A stretch of DNA of 64,000 bases from Viscum album. Its lineage: Eukaryota; Streptophyta; Magnoliopsida; Santalales; Viscaceae. Position numbers and translations under genes: made by a program. Of the stretch, positions 23,880 through 34,470 are shown one piece after another; within the stretch, counting starts at the first letter, position 1, and the number at the start of each line of letters is the position of its first letter. The notes below the pieces were generated by a model that saw only the letters and a program-made list of their open reading frames with translations, searched no databases and was not told where the DNA came from. The DNA is taken from positions 939,535,195 to 939,599,194 of the forward strand of contig OY728120.1 in the NCBI GenBank assembly GCA_963277665.1. Reading direction: 5' to 3'.

Positions 23880-26400
23880 GGCATGGGGGCCACGTCGGCA
23901 TACAGAGGTAGGAAAAGCATTGCCTAAGGAAAACTTGCATTTGGTAGACAGGCCAGGGGTGATCAATATGCAGAGCCGCTGAGGGAATGGTATGCATAGT
24001 CATAAAAAGGTGTCCTTAAGTCAATGATTGTCCATTTCTAATGGCCAGGGGACTTCATGGAAGTCCGGATCATGGAAACCATGATGGGTGGCTTGGAAAA
24101 TTATGAAAACCACCAGGGGTGGCTCAGAAGGGGAATGTGACATCTGAAAGGTTTTTGGGAACATTCGTACTAATCAAGAGCATGTTCAGGAGACCACTTA
24201 CCTATGCATTTAGTTATCATAAGGGATGGTTGAATCTTGGCATAGTTTAAATTCATGCAGTTGGGACATCATTTAAAATGGAACGACTTCTCCTGGTTCT
24301 CAGTAATCTTATCAAAGATGTTCCGCCGTATTCAGGAAGGATTGCGAAAGGGGTTGGTAAACTATAGATCAGAGGGTTTTTGACTCCCAGGATAGACATG
24401 GGGGCTCAAAGGCCAAGAGGCGTACGGAGAGAAGCATTTCCTAAGGAAATCTTACCTTTGGTAGACGGGACAGGGGCGATCAATATGCAGAGCCACTGAG
24501 GGCATGGTATGCATAGTCATGCAAAGGTTTCCTTAGGTCAATGATTGTATTCCCCCGATAGCTAGGCAACTTCAAGGAAGTTGAGATTCGGGACCACCAG
24601 GAGTGGTTTATGAGAGTTAGGCTTTTTCTGAGTACAGAGTATGTTTTATGATGGGAGGGTGCCTGGATACGGGAGAAACATCTAGACTAAACTTTCCGAG
24701 AATGGGTGAAGTATTCCCTTCTCACGCGGGTGTGAGACGGTGGCTTGTGTAGGTCTGACCCGTGCACTGAAGGATAGAGAAAAGCCTTTATTCCTTACTG
24801 AATCCATGACAGGTTTGATCGTGCAGTTTAGCGTCATGCGGTAAAGATGAAGAGAATTATTAAAGGATGTTGTGCAGTTTAACGTCATTCAGCGAGGACA
24901 GGGGGCATTTTTGTTTCTTTGCCAATGCTGTACAGTTTAACGTCTTGCAGAAAAGAAGATTGACTGTGTAGTTTCACGTCGTGTGGTAAGGATGAGAAGC
25001 ATTATTAAACCAGTGAAAATGCTTGTTGTTGGAGGCATTCCCCTGGATGTTTAATGCTTGGTATTTATAGTCGTACGTCAAGTGGCCAATATGTGTTCTG
25101 TTCCATTTGATATCATGCGGCAAGGACGTAGTTGCGAAGGCCTCTCTTGATCAGAATGCAACTGGGCTTGAACATCTCGGCATGTCTAAGACGTGGAGTG
25201 GGGTTGATGGTGTAAATCATGGTTCCGGGGCTTCTTGGATCGGGAGACATGATACGGGAGCCCTGAGGCCGGTAAGCGTACGGAGCTAGGAAGAGTATCT
25301 CCCGAGGAAATCTTGCCTTTAGTAGACAGGCCAGGGGCTATCAATATGCAGAGCCGCTGAGGGAATGGTATGCATAGTCATGAAAAGGTTTCCATGGGTC
25401 GATAAATTTCCACTTCTGATGGTCGTGAGTGGTTATGAGGATCCGCGATTGTCAGGGCCACAAAGTCTGTCATTTGTTAAGGAAATATCTGGGCATGTCG
25501 GGGATATTCGTCACTGGTTGTTGTTAAAGCTCAAAGAGCCCCCTGCGCTGATTTATCTTGCTTGTGGGGACGTGCCTTTACTCCATGCAGTTTTATCGTC
25601 ATGCAGTAAGGACAAAGTAATCCTAGTTTATCGGTCATAGAGCTCGGACCATTGGGTGACTATTGATGCAGTCACTCGAAGGATAATTGGGTCAACATGC
25701 TCTGATATTCCCTGAACAGGGTGGGGGATGAAGGTTGTAAACTGTAACTTTGAGTTTTCCCAAATTAGGAGGTGTGGTGTGGGGGATCTGAGGCTGGTAA
25801 GCGTACGGAGCTATGAAGAGTGTCGCCCGAGGAAGTCTTGCCTTTGGTATACGGGCCAGGGGCTATCAATATGCAGAGCCACTAAGGGCATGGTATGCAT
25901 AGTCATGCAAAGGTTTCCCCAGGTCGATGACTTTACACTTCTGATGGCCATGAATGATTATGAAAATCTGAGATTGCTCATAGTGCAGAGTTCAGCATAT
26001 GGGGATAATGGTGTCCAAGAATATAAGAAACATATTCAATGCAATTGTCTATTGAGCCAAAGTAGCATAGCCATGGATTGATGTTCCTAGATGTAGGTCG
26101 CTATATGAATCACCGGCGGATACATAGGCCAATCGGGTAGGGATACCCTGGCGGCACTTGGATGTGAAGAGGGGACGAACTTGTAAACCAGTGCTCCATA
26201 AATTTTGGATCGGGAGACATGATACAGGATCCCTGAGTTTGGTAAGCATATGGAGCTAGGATAAGTATCGGCCGTGGAAATATTGCCTTTGGTAGATGGG
26301 CCAGGGGCTATCAATATGCAGAGCCGCTGAGGGCATTGTATGCATAGTCATTCAAAGGTGTCCCCAGGTCGATGACTTCCCACTTCCGATGGCCATGAAC
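23880..26400 (+). repeat. Five dispersed copies of a block of about 190 bp
   Basis: Copies near 23880, 24405, 25245, 25780 and 26205 share GGTAGACAGGCCAGGGGCTA, ATCAATATGCAGAGCC, TGGTATGCATAGTCATG and AAGGTTTCC, with spacers of 250 to 650 bases. Open frames inside them (for example 25365-25640 and 25728-26081) start at the same repeated ATG and are repeat artefacts. Confidence 0.85.
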
Positions 26401-27590
26401 GAGGATGCATCCAAATGTACAAGGAGTATCTCTGTCTCGTTTCTCCATGTGTCTTGGGTGGGTCATGACAAAGTCCATGCAGTTTAACATCATGCGGTGA
26501 GGACGAAGTTTGTGCAGTTTAATGTCATGCGGTGAGGAAGAAGTATGTGCAGTTTAACGTCATGCGGTAAGGACGAATAATACACCCCGTGCAAGTCTGG
26601 TCCTCACACGAGGGAAGGGGGTATATATTTTTTTTGTTTGAGGTGGTTGGGCCAGGGTGTGGAATTCTGGTGTCGCTACGTATCCTGCAAGGGCAGGAAT
26701 CAAGCCTCACATAGTTCTCTGTATGAAGTACACCCCGTGCAGGTCTAGTCTGTACATGGAGGAAAGGTCATTTTTATCATTATTTTCATTTGGGAGTGGC
26801 TGAGCCAGGATAGAGGATCTTGGTGTCGCTACGTATCCTGCGAGGGAAGGAATCAAGCCGCACATAGTTCTCTGCAAAAGTGATACACCCCATGCAGGTC
26901 TGGTCCGTACACGGGGGAAAGGGGCATTTTTTTTTAGAAGTGGTTGGGCCAGGATGGGGAACCCTAGCGTCGCTACATATCCTGTGAGGGAAGGAATCAA
27001 GCCGTACGTAGTTCTCTGAAAGATGATACACCTTGTGCAGGTCCGGTCCGTACACAGGGGGAGAGGGCATTTTTTTAACCATATTGTCCGTGCAGTTTAA
27101 CATTGTGCGGTGTAGACGGAATGCTCTTAATTTAGGGTCATCGAGTTTGGACCATTGGGTGCTTGGTAGTTTAACATCATGCAGCTTGGACAAAGAGTAC
27201 ACCCCGTGCAGGTCTTTTCCATACATGGGGGGAGGGGCATTCTTAACTCTTATTACCCGTGCAGTTTAATGTCATGCGGTAAGGATGAAATACTCTTAGT
27301 TTAAGGTCATTGAGTTTGGACCATTAGGCGCTTGGCAGTTTAACGTCATGCAGCTCGGACGAAGAGTACACCCCGTGCAGGTCTAGTCCATACACAGGGG
27401 GAGAGGGATTTCTTAACTCTTATTACCTGTGTAGTTTAACGCCATGCGGTAAGGATGAAAAATTATTAGTTTAAGGTCATTGAGTTTGGACCGTTGGGCG
27501 CTTGGCAGTTTAACGTCATGCAGCTCGGACGCAGAGTACACCCCGTTTTTTTTCCTGTCTGTGCAGTTTATCGTCGTGCGGTAAGGAAAA
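24835..27590 (+). repeat. 28-bp motif repeated about sixteen times
   Basis: The core GCAGTTTAACGTCATGCGG followed by TAAGGACGAA recurs near 24822, 24872, 24930, 24966, 25103, 25589, 26480, 26516, 26551, 27092, 27166, 27260, 27336, 27429, 27507 and 27560, always in the same orientation. Spacing ranges from about 35 bases (26480-26551) to several hundred. It is part of larger units after 27090 but occurs alone or in short tandem runs before. It resembles no coding sequence. Confidence 0.85.
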
Positions 27591-27600
27591 AATTCTCTTG
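26581..27600 (+). repeat. Two-phase tandem array in the Tat 3' zone
   Basis: The phrase TACACCCCGTGCAGGTCT starts units at 26581, 26729, 26884, 27027, 27198, 27367 and 27537. The first four are 143 to 155 bases and carry GTCGCTACGTATCCTGC with AGGAATCAAGC and TAGTTCTCTG. The later ones are about 170 bases and carry instead two copies of the 28-bp motif and GAGTTTGGACCATTGGG. The array abuts the end of pol. Tandem arrays just after pol are common in Tat/Ogre elements. Confidence 0.85.
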
Positions 27601-27604
27601 GTCT

Positions 27605-28758
27605 CTATGAGAAATACTTCTTCAGGAATCTCGCATTGGTAGGAGCCATGGTGAATTTCCCGTCCATGGAGGTCAGGGCATATACTCTGTTGAAGTAGAC
27701 GTTGTGTACAATATATGGTCCCTCTCACTTGGGCTCCAGCTTCGGAGGATTCTTTCCGGGTATCATTGGGGTCTGGAGGACCAACACCAATTCTCCTTCC
27801 AAGAAAGACCAAAGACGAACCTTTTTATTGAAGGCTCGTGCTATCCAGTTCTTTTATACTTCCAGATGGTTCAAGGTGTGCAACCGCTTCTCGTCTAGCT
27901 GTTCCAATTAACCTAGTCGCTTTTTTGATTTCTCATCATTGGATAGCTGATCACAAATGGAAACGCGGAGTGAGGGTAGTTAGAGCTCAATGGGTAGGAC
28001 CGCTTCCGTTCTGTATACCAAGAGTACGGAGTGGCCCAAGTAGCGGTGCAGATTGTGTTCCGATAAGCCCACAACGCATGGAGGAGTTTATCCGGACATG
28101 ACTTCTTGTATTTGTCCACCATTTTCTAGAGGATGTTGGACAGAGTCTTGTTGAAAGCCTTTATCTGTCTGTTGGCCGCTGCATGGTAGTAGGATGAGTG
28201 GTTAGCCTTGATACCATACTCGTGGTATAGTTTCTCCAATTCTGCAGAGCAGAAGTTGGTGTCATTGTCCATCAGTATGGTATGAGGGACACCAAATCTG
28301 GTGATGATATTGGTCTTCACAAAGCTGACAATATTTCTTTCCCCGGCTTCCTTGAGGGGTATAGCTTCTGCCAATTTGGAAAAGAAGTCAGTTGCTGTGA
28401 GGATATACTTCAGCTGTTTGGTCGTGGCGGGAGGATATGGTCTCACGATGTTCATCCCCCAGACGGCAAATGGCATGGAGTACTTGGCTTGATGAAGTAA
28501 CTTCGGGGTTTGGTGTATGAATTTGGCATGAATTTGGCATGAGTGGCATTTTTCAGTAAAACCCTTGAAGTCTCGTGCCACTGTAGGCCAGTAGTACCCA
28601 AGCCTTCGAACCTGATGGGAAATCTTGGTCCCTGGATGATGTGCTCCACATGCTCTGGCATGTACTTCATTCATTACGGCAGCGGTTTCTTCTCCATCAA
28701 TGCATCTGAGGAGCACTCCGTTGAGGACTCGTTTGTAGAGGACCTCTTGATTACCCAC
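27605..28758 (-). pseudogene. Tat integrase, catalytically damaged
   Basis: From 28758 leftward: an N-terminal part ending in the HHCC zinc-binding block (HARACGAHHPG, RRLGYYWPTVARDFKGF, CHSCQ), then the catalytic core from WGMNIVRP to NKTLSNIL, then a C-terminal part in another frame (KWEGPYIV, RVYALTSMDG, APTNARFLKKYFS, stop at 27605). Two of the three catalytic acids are changed: the first Asp is Asn in WGMNIV, and the Glu is Lys in NRQIKAFN. The middle Asp remains in MDNDTNF. These changes are single G-to-A steps on the coding strand. A frame shift lies between 28126 and about 27900. No chromodomain is visible, as expected for Tat. In the family it inserts element DNA. Confidence 0.9.
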
Positions 28759-28959
28759 GCCGCCATATAGGACAATGTTTATTTCCCTTCTCCGTATTTT
28801 CTCTCATTCATCCCTGTCTAATGGAAGTTCTCCCTATTGAAGGTAGTTTGCAATGGGGGTCATCCAGCCGGTGACAAGAGCGTATGGCTCGAGGACAGGA
28901 CTAACTTCATGGATTTATTCCATCTTATTTTGGAAAAATGGCAATACCATTTGACGGTG

Positions 28960-29415
28960 AGCAAAATTGATGACTGTTTCATCACAGTCTGGGTCAGCTA
29001 GGGCTGTGGCCGCATTGGCTAATGAATCAGCTTGAGCATTCTAAGACCGGGGAATATAGGTCAATGTTGGTTCTGTGGAGAACTCAACCATTAACCCTCA
29101 GACTTGGTCAAACAGGGGGATCAGCTCCTCCTTTTTAATAGCATAGTCACCATTGACTTGCTTGATGACCAGCTCCGAGTCACCTTTTACATTAAGGTGT
29201 TGTACTTTTTCCTGGATTGCGAGCTCCAGGCCTGCAATGAGAGCTTTATATTCCGCTTCATTGTTTGTACATCCCTCTAATAGGAGGAAGGATTATGGAA
29301 AGGCTGCCTTTTCTGGGGACATGATTATTATCCCCAGACCCACTTTGTTTAATCTGGGATCCCCCATCCTCTTCCCGGTTGGGCTTCAGGATGCGCCATC
29401 GAAGTAAATTTCCCA
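28960..29415 (-). pseudogene. Second (plant dual) RNase H domain of the Tat polyprotein
   Basis: Right after the first RNase H comes WEIYFDGAS, GLGIIIMSPEKAAFP, a stop, then EGCTNNEAEYKALIAGLELA, VKGDSELVIKQVNGDYAIK, IPRS, a stop and NAQADSLANAATALAD. The acids of YFDG, NNEAEYKAL, GDSEL and the late Asp of AQADSLA form the RNase H set. This extra domain between RNase H and integrase is the hallmark of the Tat lineage. Stops stand at positions of expected Trp or Gln (29283, 29097, 29041). Confidence 0.9.
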
Positions 29416-29916
29416 TGTTGGGAGCTCCTCTTGAACCGAGAATATGTCTTCATCAGGTAGCTTGGCGTCTGGTGCATTGGTCCCTGTCGAAGGGTGCTCT
29501 TCCAGAAATTCTGCTAATGCCTGGCCCTTGATGGCTTTTTGAGGCACAAACCGGATGTCAAACTGTTGCAGGATGACCGCCCATAGGGATAGGCGTCCGG
29601 TTAACATCGGGCAACTGAGGATGTACTTGAGTGGGTTACTCCGCGAGATCAAATAGACTTCATGATGATGCAGATAATGTCGCATCTTTTGAACTGCGAA
29701 GACCAAGGCCAAACAGTTTTTTTCAATATTTGAGTATCGAGTCTCCGCATCAATCATGGTTTGACTGAGGTAATAGAGACTATTTTCACTGCTGGTGTCA
29801 TTCTTTTGTGCAAGGAAGGCCCCCAGTGACCATTCTAGGGTCGTCACGTATAGGATGAGAGGTCTTCCTTCAACTGGGGGCATGAGCATTGGTGGGCTTA
29901 AGAGGTACTTCTTCAA
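29386..29916 (-). pseudogene. First RNase H domain of the Tat polyprotein
   Basis: An open piece of 176 codons in the same frame as RT: PPVEGRPLILYVTTLEWSLG with AFLAQKND, then SLYYLSQTMIDAETRYSNIE, LALVFAVQKMRHYLHHHEV and LTGRLSLWAVILQQFDIRFV. The first catalytic Asp, usually in a YLAVSD-like position, reads as Thr in YVTTLEWS, so the domain may be inactive even where open. In this lineage it degrades RNA in RNA-DNA hybrids. It leads without break into the second RNase H at WEIYFDGAS. Confidence 0.88.
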
Positions 29917-29946
29917 GTTGTCGAACGCCTCTTGGCAGTCATCCGT

Positions 29947-30810
29947 CTATTGGTACGTGATCCCCTTCTTCATTAACCTGGTGAAGGGAAAACATTTTAC
30001 TACCAGGTTGGATATAAACTGCCTAATATAGGCCAGGTTTCCTTGGAATCCTCTCAATTCGATGAGATTTCTGGGAGGTGGTAATCCAAGGATAGCCTTT
30101 GTCTTCTTAGGGTCGACTTCGATGCCATGATGGCATACGACGAAGCCAAGAAATTTCCCTGAGGTAACCCCGAAGGCGCATTTCAAGGGTTTCATCTTCA
30201 AGCTATGTTGTCGGAGTTTGTTGAAGACGGTATCAAGGTCTAAAAGGTAATCTGAGCGCTGTCTGTATTTGACCACTAGGTCATCCACATAACATTCAAC
30301 AAATTTCCCCAGGAACGGCTTAAAGATCCGATGCATGGCACACTGATATGTGGTGCCAGCATTCTTGAGACCAAAGGGCATGACCCCGTAACAAAATACC
30401 CCTTGAGGGGCCATGAAGGCAGTGGATTCTTCGTCTTCTTGGTCCATCCTAATTTGGTTATAGCCGGAATAGCCATCCATGAAGTACAGAGCCTCATACC
30501 TGGCCGTTGCATCGATTAACAACTCGGTGATTGGGACCGGGAAGTCATCTTTCGGGCAATGCCGATTGAGATCTCTGAAATCAATGCAGACATGGATTTT
30601 TCTGTTATTTTTCTTGACATGGAAGATATTGGCCAACCAGATGGGGTATTGGACCTCCCTTATGAAGCCTACTTTAATGAGCTTATCGACTTCAGCCTCT
30701 ATTTTTGCAGCATGTGAGGGGTGTGTCCTTCTGGCGGCCTGTTTGTAGCCTTGGTGGTCTTCTGGAAGACCCAGGTGATGCGTCGATACTTCAGGATTGA
30801 GTCCCAACAT
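29947..30810 (-). pseudogene. Tat reverse transcriptase
   Basis: A long open piece holds the RT blocks in order: RRTHPSHAAKIEAEVDKLIK, VGFIREVQYPIWLANIFHVK, KIHVCIDFRDLNRHCPKDDF, YFMDGYSGYNQIRMDQEDEE, GVMPFGLKNAGTTYQ, the catalytic YVDD in ECYVDDLVVK, and the thumb (LKCAFGV..GKFLGFVV). The Asp of FMDGYSG and both of YVDD are intact, so the palm itself is not obviously damaged. Upstream, HEVYTSFLRKHRDVFS precedes RT in the same frame with a stop at 30823 (W to stop by one base). The stop at 29947 separates it from RNase H. It copies element RNA into DNA in the virus-like particle. Confidence 0.95.
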
Positions 30811-30822
30811 CTCTATGTAATT

Positions 30823-31422
30823 TCAGGAAAAGACGTCTCGGTGTTTTCTTAGGAAGGAGGTATATACCTCGTGTTCCTCGGGATACATGGCTGCACTAAT
30901 GAGAGTGGGCCTCGAGTCTTCCTCGGTACCCAGGTTTATTTCCCTGAGCTCGTCCACAGTGGTGGAGATACCTTCCTCAAATGTAGGAGGTGCATCCCTG
31001 AGATCTTCCCCCTCTTCTTCTCCCAAATCCTCATCTTCTTGGTCCAACGAGGAGAGATTTCCTGACACGAGCTCTTGGGAGTCCGGAGGCGAGGTGTCTT
31101 GGGCGTCCTTACTCGAGTTTTCTTCCCTGAGTTGAGGTTCGGTGGATGTTCCCACATTGTCACACTCGGACTTTATGGCTGAAGTCATGAGGACATCCGA
31201 GTACGTGTCCGTACTTGAACTCCTACTCTCAACGTGGTTGATGGGAAGGACATAATCTCCACCAAGCTGCCTGAGGGGGTCATCAGGAACCATTTCCAGG
31301 CCATTTGGAGAAGGTATCCAGTCGACACCATCGACCAAAGGCTTCTTTTTCTTTTGATCATAGAACCCAGCGTCGATGTAATGTAACTCAGAGAGCTCAA
31401 AAGGGGCCTTGTCGGTGTGCAA
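30823..31422 (-). pseudogene. Tat protease-RT linker
   Basis: An open 199-codon piece rich in Ser, Glu and Asp (for example SSLDQEDEDLGEEEGEDLRD) between protease and RT, ending HEVYTSFLRKHRDVFS at the entry to RT. Its acidic centre is low in complexity and has no fold I recognise. Ogre elements carry an intron in this interval; the frame is open through it here and I see no clear splice pair. It shares the frame of protease and RT. Confidence 0.75.
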
Positions 31423-31439
31423 TGTTCCACTTTGTCCAT

Positions 31440-31980
31440 TGACTTAGTACTTGATACACTGGTGGTAGGATGAAGGAACGACCATGTGCTTATGGAGCCA
31501 CGACCTTCTCAGCAGGGCATTGAATGATGTGCTCTACCGGACCACTAGGAATTCCGTGTAGGCTACTAGGTCACCAAAATGGGTCCTTAGATTAATTTGT
31601 CCCATTGGCTTATGTTCATTCTTATCATAACCCAACAGAGTTGTGGCTGAGGGAATTAGATCGTCCTCACTATAGCCCAACTTGCGGAGTGTTCATAAGG
31701 GAAGGAGGTTAACTCCAGAGCCATTGTCTATAAAGACTTTCCGGATCTCAATACCATTTAGCATTCCGGACACATACAGTAGTCTGATGTGTCCTTTCAT
31801 GATGGAATCTTTGTCCTGATCAGTGAAGGAAATCACCGCATTGCATTCAGTTGGGCCAGTCTTCGTCCAATAAATCTTGGCGGCAGCTACCTCGTCTTGA
31901 AACTCCTGGGGGCTAATCAAAGCTTCTATAAGCACCTCCCTGAGATCTGCTGACAAACTCAGGGCATCCAGGGTCGACAT
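31440..31980 (-). pseudogene. Tat aspartic protease
   Basis: An open piece (31980-31693) ends IRKVFIDNGSGVNLLPL, the retropepsin active site in its DNGS form, which is common in Tat elements. Upstream, AVISFTDQDKDSIMKGHIRL with YVSGMLNGIEIRKV is the usual lead-in strand. Past a stop at 31693 the domain continues in frame (LGYSEDDLIPSATTLLGYD, HKPMGQINLRTHFGD, YTEFLVV, a stop, SFNALLRRSWLHKHMVV). It would process the gag-pol polyprotein by dimerising. Stops make it unable to produce a complete polyprotein. Confidence 0.88.
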
Positions 31981-32022
31981 CTTGGTTGGTACCGATGCCA
32001 GCTGCTTAAGGATATCGTATTT

Positions 32023-34470
32023 CTACTCCAGCGGCCGACGCTTCTCCACTGGCAGGAGAGTTTTAGCGGGTTCTTTGGGGGCTAGATTATTTAACGAGGA
32101 GGGACCGGCTGCGGGGTCGGATGTTGATGGTGTTCCCGAGTTCTGGGGACTCAGCCCAGCCGGTCTATTTGTGCGCGCTAGGTGGCCAGACACTTGCTCC
32201 TCCTCTGGTGGGTATTGCATAACAACAAGGCCAAAGTGGCTGCTTCTAGAGGTGGAGGGGCATTATTTCTCCTACTGAGTCCGTTGAAGGGATCTCCCAC
32301 GGGTTTCCACAATATTAATAGTTTGGGTCGGGGTCCAACCGTAGGGTTGGTTTCGGCCGCAGCTGTGCCTCCCCTGGTATCCCCTACCTCTGCGGTTCCT
32401 CCTCCCGGTTCCTTGTGTAGGGAACTCAGGTTCGTAACCATACCCTTCTTCAGGGAATGATTCCATAAGATGGATGATGTTAATGGAACCAAATATTGGC
32501 TCTTCATCCTATGACAGTTCAACCTGGTCGGTTGTCCCTGATGGTGTCGTTTGGTGGGTCGGTGCCCATGACACCAAATTCAAGGGCATATAATCTTCCA
32601 GGGTCGGGACTAACTTTGGCCCCATTGCGGACTGCTCCTCTTGTGATTGTTTCTTCCTTATATTTTGCCCAGATGACCGGCTCGTAGGGGACTATGAGGT
32701 CGATGTTGTCAATTGTGTGGTGTCACGGGCTGTTGGTGGAAACACTGGCTGTCATAGCTGAGCTTGGAGTATTCCCTAGGCACGGTTGATATTTTTCTGA
32801 GTCATACAGTCATCAAATTTCTGCCCCTGCTTGCTAGTGACTTTCGACCACCCCTCCTCTTTGTCGGAGTCGGTGGTAGAGATACATGCCACATGTGTTG
32901 GGGGTGGTCCCATCTCGACCTGTCCAGATTCTACCATCCTCTGCAGGAGTTCTTTGAAGATGAATAATTCTCGGATATTGTGCCCCAACATTCTATGGTA
33001 GGGGTAGTAATCTGTCCTGTCCTTGTGGCCGACTTCTTCAGGTTTCCTCGGCTCCGGGAGGTGGAGCAGGTTATAATTCATGGCGGCAATGAAGTAGCCA
33101 CGGACTTGATCATCTCGGAACGAGTATACTTTTTGTCTTCATTCCTCAAACTGGTTTCGCTTCGGTCCTCCCTGATCATCCCGTTTTGGCAGAGGCGGCC
33201 GCTGATATGCAGGAGGCCCTTGATGATTTGGTGGAGTCCTGAGCGGTGGAGCGGGCACAGGGGCCGGCTTGAGTGTGACAGCGGACTCTTCAGCTCTAGG
33301 GGCTCTTTTCGCAGGATCCTGTTATGCTATTTGAGACTTCAAATTAGTCCGCTGCAGGGTGTCCTCAATTCTATGGGAAATGGTCGAGAGATGGCGGAAG
33401 CCAGTGGTGCACTCCACTGGTATGAGCGGTGTTCGCATCTCATCTCTAAGATTATCGATGCATATGTCTAGCATCTCATGTTGAGGCATTGGCCTGTTCA
33501 GAGAATAGGTTAGACGTTTCCATCTGGAAATGAAATCTGAGACCCTCTCGTTCTCTCTCTTCTTGCAGTTCATGAGATCGCTGACCGTTGTTTTAGGAAA
33601 CGTTGAGCTGAAGTGGAACAGGAACTGTTGCCAAAGGTCCTCCTAGATCTTTATTGAATGGGCTGGCAGACTCGTGTACTAGATGAAGGCGGATCCTTAC
33701 AAGGTCCGTATGAAGCATCTGAGTTTCACTGCTTCTTGTTGTTCCGAAGTTCCCATCATAGGGTCGCAATAGGATGCGTAGTGCATCAAATGTTGTTCCG
33801 GATCGCCTAACCCATTGAAAATAGGGAATACAAGGCTCCCAAAATTGGGTGGGGGTGGTGTGTTGGTCACCCAATCTAGGTAGGGTTTCCGATCTGGCTG
33901 TATCGGAGTGCGTAGACCTTCCATCACTTCCAATCGAGATGTTAGTGCCTCAATGGTGTTGGTGAGACCTTGGTTTACATCTTGTTGGGCCCGGTCTTGG
34001 GCATGCGTAGACCAAGGAATTTCCTGAAGATCTGGATTAGCCGACACCAAGGGTGCATATTCCGTTTGGGGCACCCTCAGAGGGTTCGAGCATACTTGCT
34101 CTGGTTTCCTCCCGAGTGGAGGGAAATCTTGGTATTCATCATCCACATTTAGGTAGTTGGATGGACCAGGAGCCTCATTGGGCAGGACCCCTGACCGTGC
34201 TTCGTTTGACGGGGCAACCCTTAGCCTTTGAGGAGCACTTGCTGGGAGTGCATGATGTGGCTCCTCCTGGGATTCACTTTCAATAAGGTAGTTCCTATGG
34301 AGTAGCTCGGTGTTATGCCACCTTAATTCTTTCATCTCCTCTTCCTGTCGAGAAAATCTCTCTTCAAGCGTGAGTGGATCTTTTTTGTCGAGATAAGGAG
34401 GCGGGTTAAGGGTAACCAGTCCCTTATTATTATCCTTATTGGAAGCTCGCTAGGTAGGAAGAGGAGGGTT
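32023..34470 (-). pseudogene. Tat gag (capsid and nucleocapsid)
   Basis: Gag starts in a charged region (LDKKDPLTLEERFSRQEEEM, about 34400) and has the capsid domain at 33880-33320: FPIFNGLGDPEQHLMHYASY, three in-frame stops at 33695, 33662 and 33644, WQQFLFHFSSTFPK, KKRENERVSDFISRWKRLTY and MLDICIDNLR. Next come a Pro-rich linker and VRGYFIAAMNYNLLHLPEPR. A zinc-knuckle-like block follows as DYYPYHRMLGHNIRELFIFK, with Tyr and Leu where Tat elements have Cys. A Pro/Ser-rich spacer leads to protease. The recognised pieces all lie in one frame. Gag forms the particle in the cytoplasm. Confidence 0.88.

Noticed and set aside
25365..26081. Open frames of 91 and 117 codons in the Tat 3' zone
   Set aside because: Both begin at the repeated ATG of the 190-bp block; they are repeat artefacts.
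29947..30810. Plant pararetrovirus (caulimovirus) origin for the RT
   Set aside because: The RT is followed by RNase H, a second RNase H and integrase between LTRs, which fits Tat Ty3 elements; pararetroviruses have no integrase or LTR pair.
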